Positions 63,208 to 64,000 of a stretch of DNA of 64,000 nt are shown in pieces (position 1 is the first letter of the stretch; each line of letters begins with the position of its first letter). The position numbers and the translations under genes are program-made. Location of the stretch: the NCBI RefSeq assembly GCF_002836735.1, contig NZ_PJAS01000076.1, positions 54,598 to 118,597 on the forward strand. Direction: 5' to 3'. The DNA comes from Psychrobacter sp. 4Bb (GTDB lineage Bacteria > Pseudomonadota > Gammaproteobacteria > Pseudomonadales > Moraxellaceae). Under the pieces are notes generated by a model. It saw only the letters and a list, made by a program, of their open reading frames with translations. It made no database searches and was not told the DNA's origin.

Positions 63208-63333
63208 TTATTTTTTTGCGCGTTTAAATACCCTACCAACATGAATCAAGCTGATTAGTTTAATCAATGGTTTGATGAGTAGTTGTGCGCTGCCAAGGAT
63301 AAATAGCCATGTGCCGTCTGTCCTCAGCCCCAC
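63208..63333 (-). pseudogene. C-terminal remnant of a YrhK-like small membrane protein
   Basis: A 41-codon frame, GTG at 63333 to TAA at 63208, reads 'DGTWLFILGSAQLLIKP' and continues with basic and hydrophobic residues to 'RVFKRAKK'. This resembles the second half of the YrhK domain (GTWLF..GS..FL.RP). An in-frame TAG lies two codons before and there is no ribosome-binding site, so it is probably the remains of a longer gene. Recognition is by eye and not certain. Confidence 0.4.
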
Positions 63334-63361
63334 TACCTACCATTTAATAACTTTATTTCAC

Positions 63362-63901
63362 CTATAGAATTTTTAGTCCTGAAAAAAGCATACATGAGAC
63401 GCTAAATATCAATCCTAAATAATATCTAAGATCTTGATTGAAAGGCATTATCATCGATATTTTAGGAAATGATTTAACAACGTAAACTTTACTTTCATTC
63501 AGACACTTTAACAGTCTCGCATTAGCACTTTCATAGCTAAGCTTCATCACAGAATTCGTAGAATTAAGTAAATTACTACTATAGTTCTCTTCTGATACCT
63601 CATATTCGTAGACTATATTTATAGAGTGCCAATGTCCTAAGCAAAACTCTCTACCAACAGGAGATATATTATATGAAACAATCTTAAAGTTGATTTTCTC
63701 TCCAAATAAATAGACAAATGCATCGACTAAAAAAGTACCCACTATAATAATAGTGATAAGCGAAGAAAATAAGAACATGGTATATAGAAGAAATATTTCG
63801 TACATCAGCTGAATCGCTATAATTTTTTTATAATCATTCTTACAAGAAAAGGAAATATTATAAGAATATAAGTAATTTAGAACTATTTTTGTAAACAACA
63901 A
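63362..63901 (-). CDS. DUF3592-like membrane protein, start uncertain
   Basis: About 179 residues. One strong hydrophobic segment ('LLYTMFLFSSLITIIIVGTFLVDAFVYLF', split over about 38-66), then a soluble part with 'NIVYEYEVSEENYSSN' and 'KVYVVKSFPKISMI', and a last membrane segment 'YYLGLIFSVSCMLFSGL'. The Y-x-Y-x-V and 'VY.V..FPK.S' pattern fits DUF3592. The GC content is lower than its neighbours. The first codon used is a TTG; no ribosome-binding site is clear. The frame stays open upstream without ATG to a TAA near 63975, and an internal Met (residue 33) is also possible. Confidence 0.55.
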   Translation of the reverse strand: MLFTKIVLNYLYSYNISFSCKNDYKKIIAIQLMYEIFLLYTMFLFSSLITIIIVGTFLVDAFVYLFGEKINFKIVSYNISPVGREFCLGHWHSINIVYEYEVSEENYSSNLLNSTNSVMKLSYESANARLLKCLNESKVYVVKSFPKISMIMPFNQDLRYYLGLIFSVSCMLFSGLKIL

Positions 63902-64000
63902 AGCAGAACCTACAATGCCAAATACAAAGAACCGTATTAGAGCAGTTATAGCCTTCAGAATACTAGAATAGTGAACTTAAATGAATAGTGACTTACTTAT

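Overview
The window looks like a chromosomal segment of a gamma-proteobacterium of the Moraxellaceae, most probably a marine or cold-adapted Psychrobacter. This rests on the moderate-to-low GC content, the protein style of the housekeeping genes (acnB, lipA, dapD, queE, recJ, uvrB, aspC) and small TA-flanked mobile repeats. The genus is my inference; no search was run.

Region 1 (1-12991) is a tellurite-resistance type (Ter) chemical-stress locus. It holds the end of a TerD gene, an AIM24/TIGR00266 gene and a TerZ-like gene, a convergent two-domain TerA-like gene, and the enzymes of the Ter-linked module thought to make a nucleoside-like metabolite: ATP-grasp, phosphoribosyltransferase with TRSP domain, HAD phosphatase, StiP/PRTase-PELOTA and a citrate-lyase-like TIM-barrel enzyme. 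Two things stand out. A TerD-like domain is fused to a trypsin-like protease at the head of the biosynthetic operon, and a stand-alone MHYT membrane sensor with a V4R-like protein sits inside the locus.

Region 2 (13142-26217) is mostly core metabolism and transport: alpha/beta hydrolase, enoyl-CoA hydratase, a PACE-type efflux protein, DUF805, acnB, a carboxymuconolactone-decarboxylase-like protein, lipA, a TAXI-type TRAP transporter (binding lipoprotein, DUF1850, fused permease) and mtnP.

Region 3 (26376-32372) is an arsenosugar-type cluster, all on the minus strand: ArsM-like methyltransferase, two glycosyltransferases of the arsenosugar-associated families, a DUF547 protein, the radical SAM enzyme ArsS and a SelD-N-terminus-like FAD oxidoreductase. 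A separate arsRCHB arsenic-resistance operon lies at 60021-62979, so the strain seems able both to extrude inorganic arsenic and to convert it to organic forms.

Region 4 (32741-59125) mixes housekeeping genes (dapD, queE, recJ, uvrB, dps, a HisC-like aminotransferase, aspC), membrane proteins (a DMT exporter with a hydrophilic insertion, two tandem TRIC-type channels, a CDF transporter, DUF2177, an MFS exporter), a LysR gene with a single-base frameshift beside the MFS gene, and a four-gene lipid-modification operon (SDR, COG2907 flavoprotein, DUF1365, cyclopropane synthase).

Non-coding features include one tRNA-Asn(GTT) with a clear promoter and terminator, two 170-bp copies plus one broken end of a TA-flanked MITE, a different 325-bp MITE-like element with perfect 21-bp inverted ends, a predicted three-way-junction RNA in the ter operon, an ArsR-type operator over a possibly leaderless start, and many intrinsic terminators. 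I saw no CRISPR array, rRNA, prophage or complete insertion sequence.
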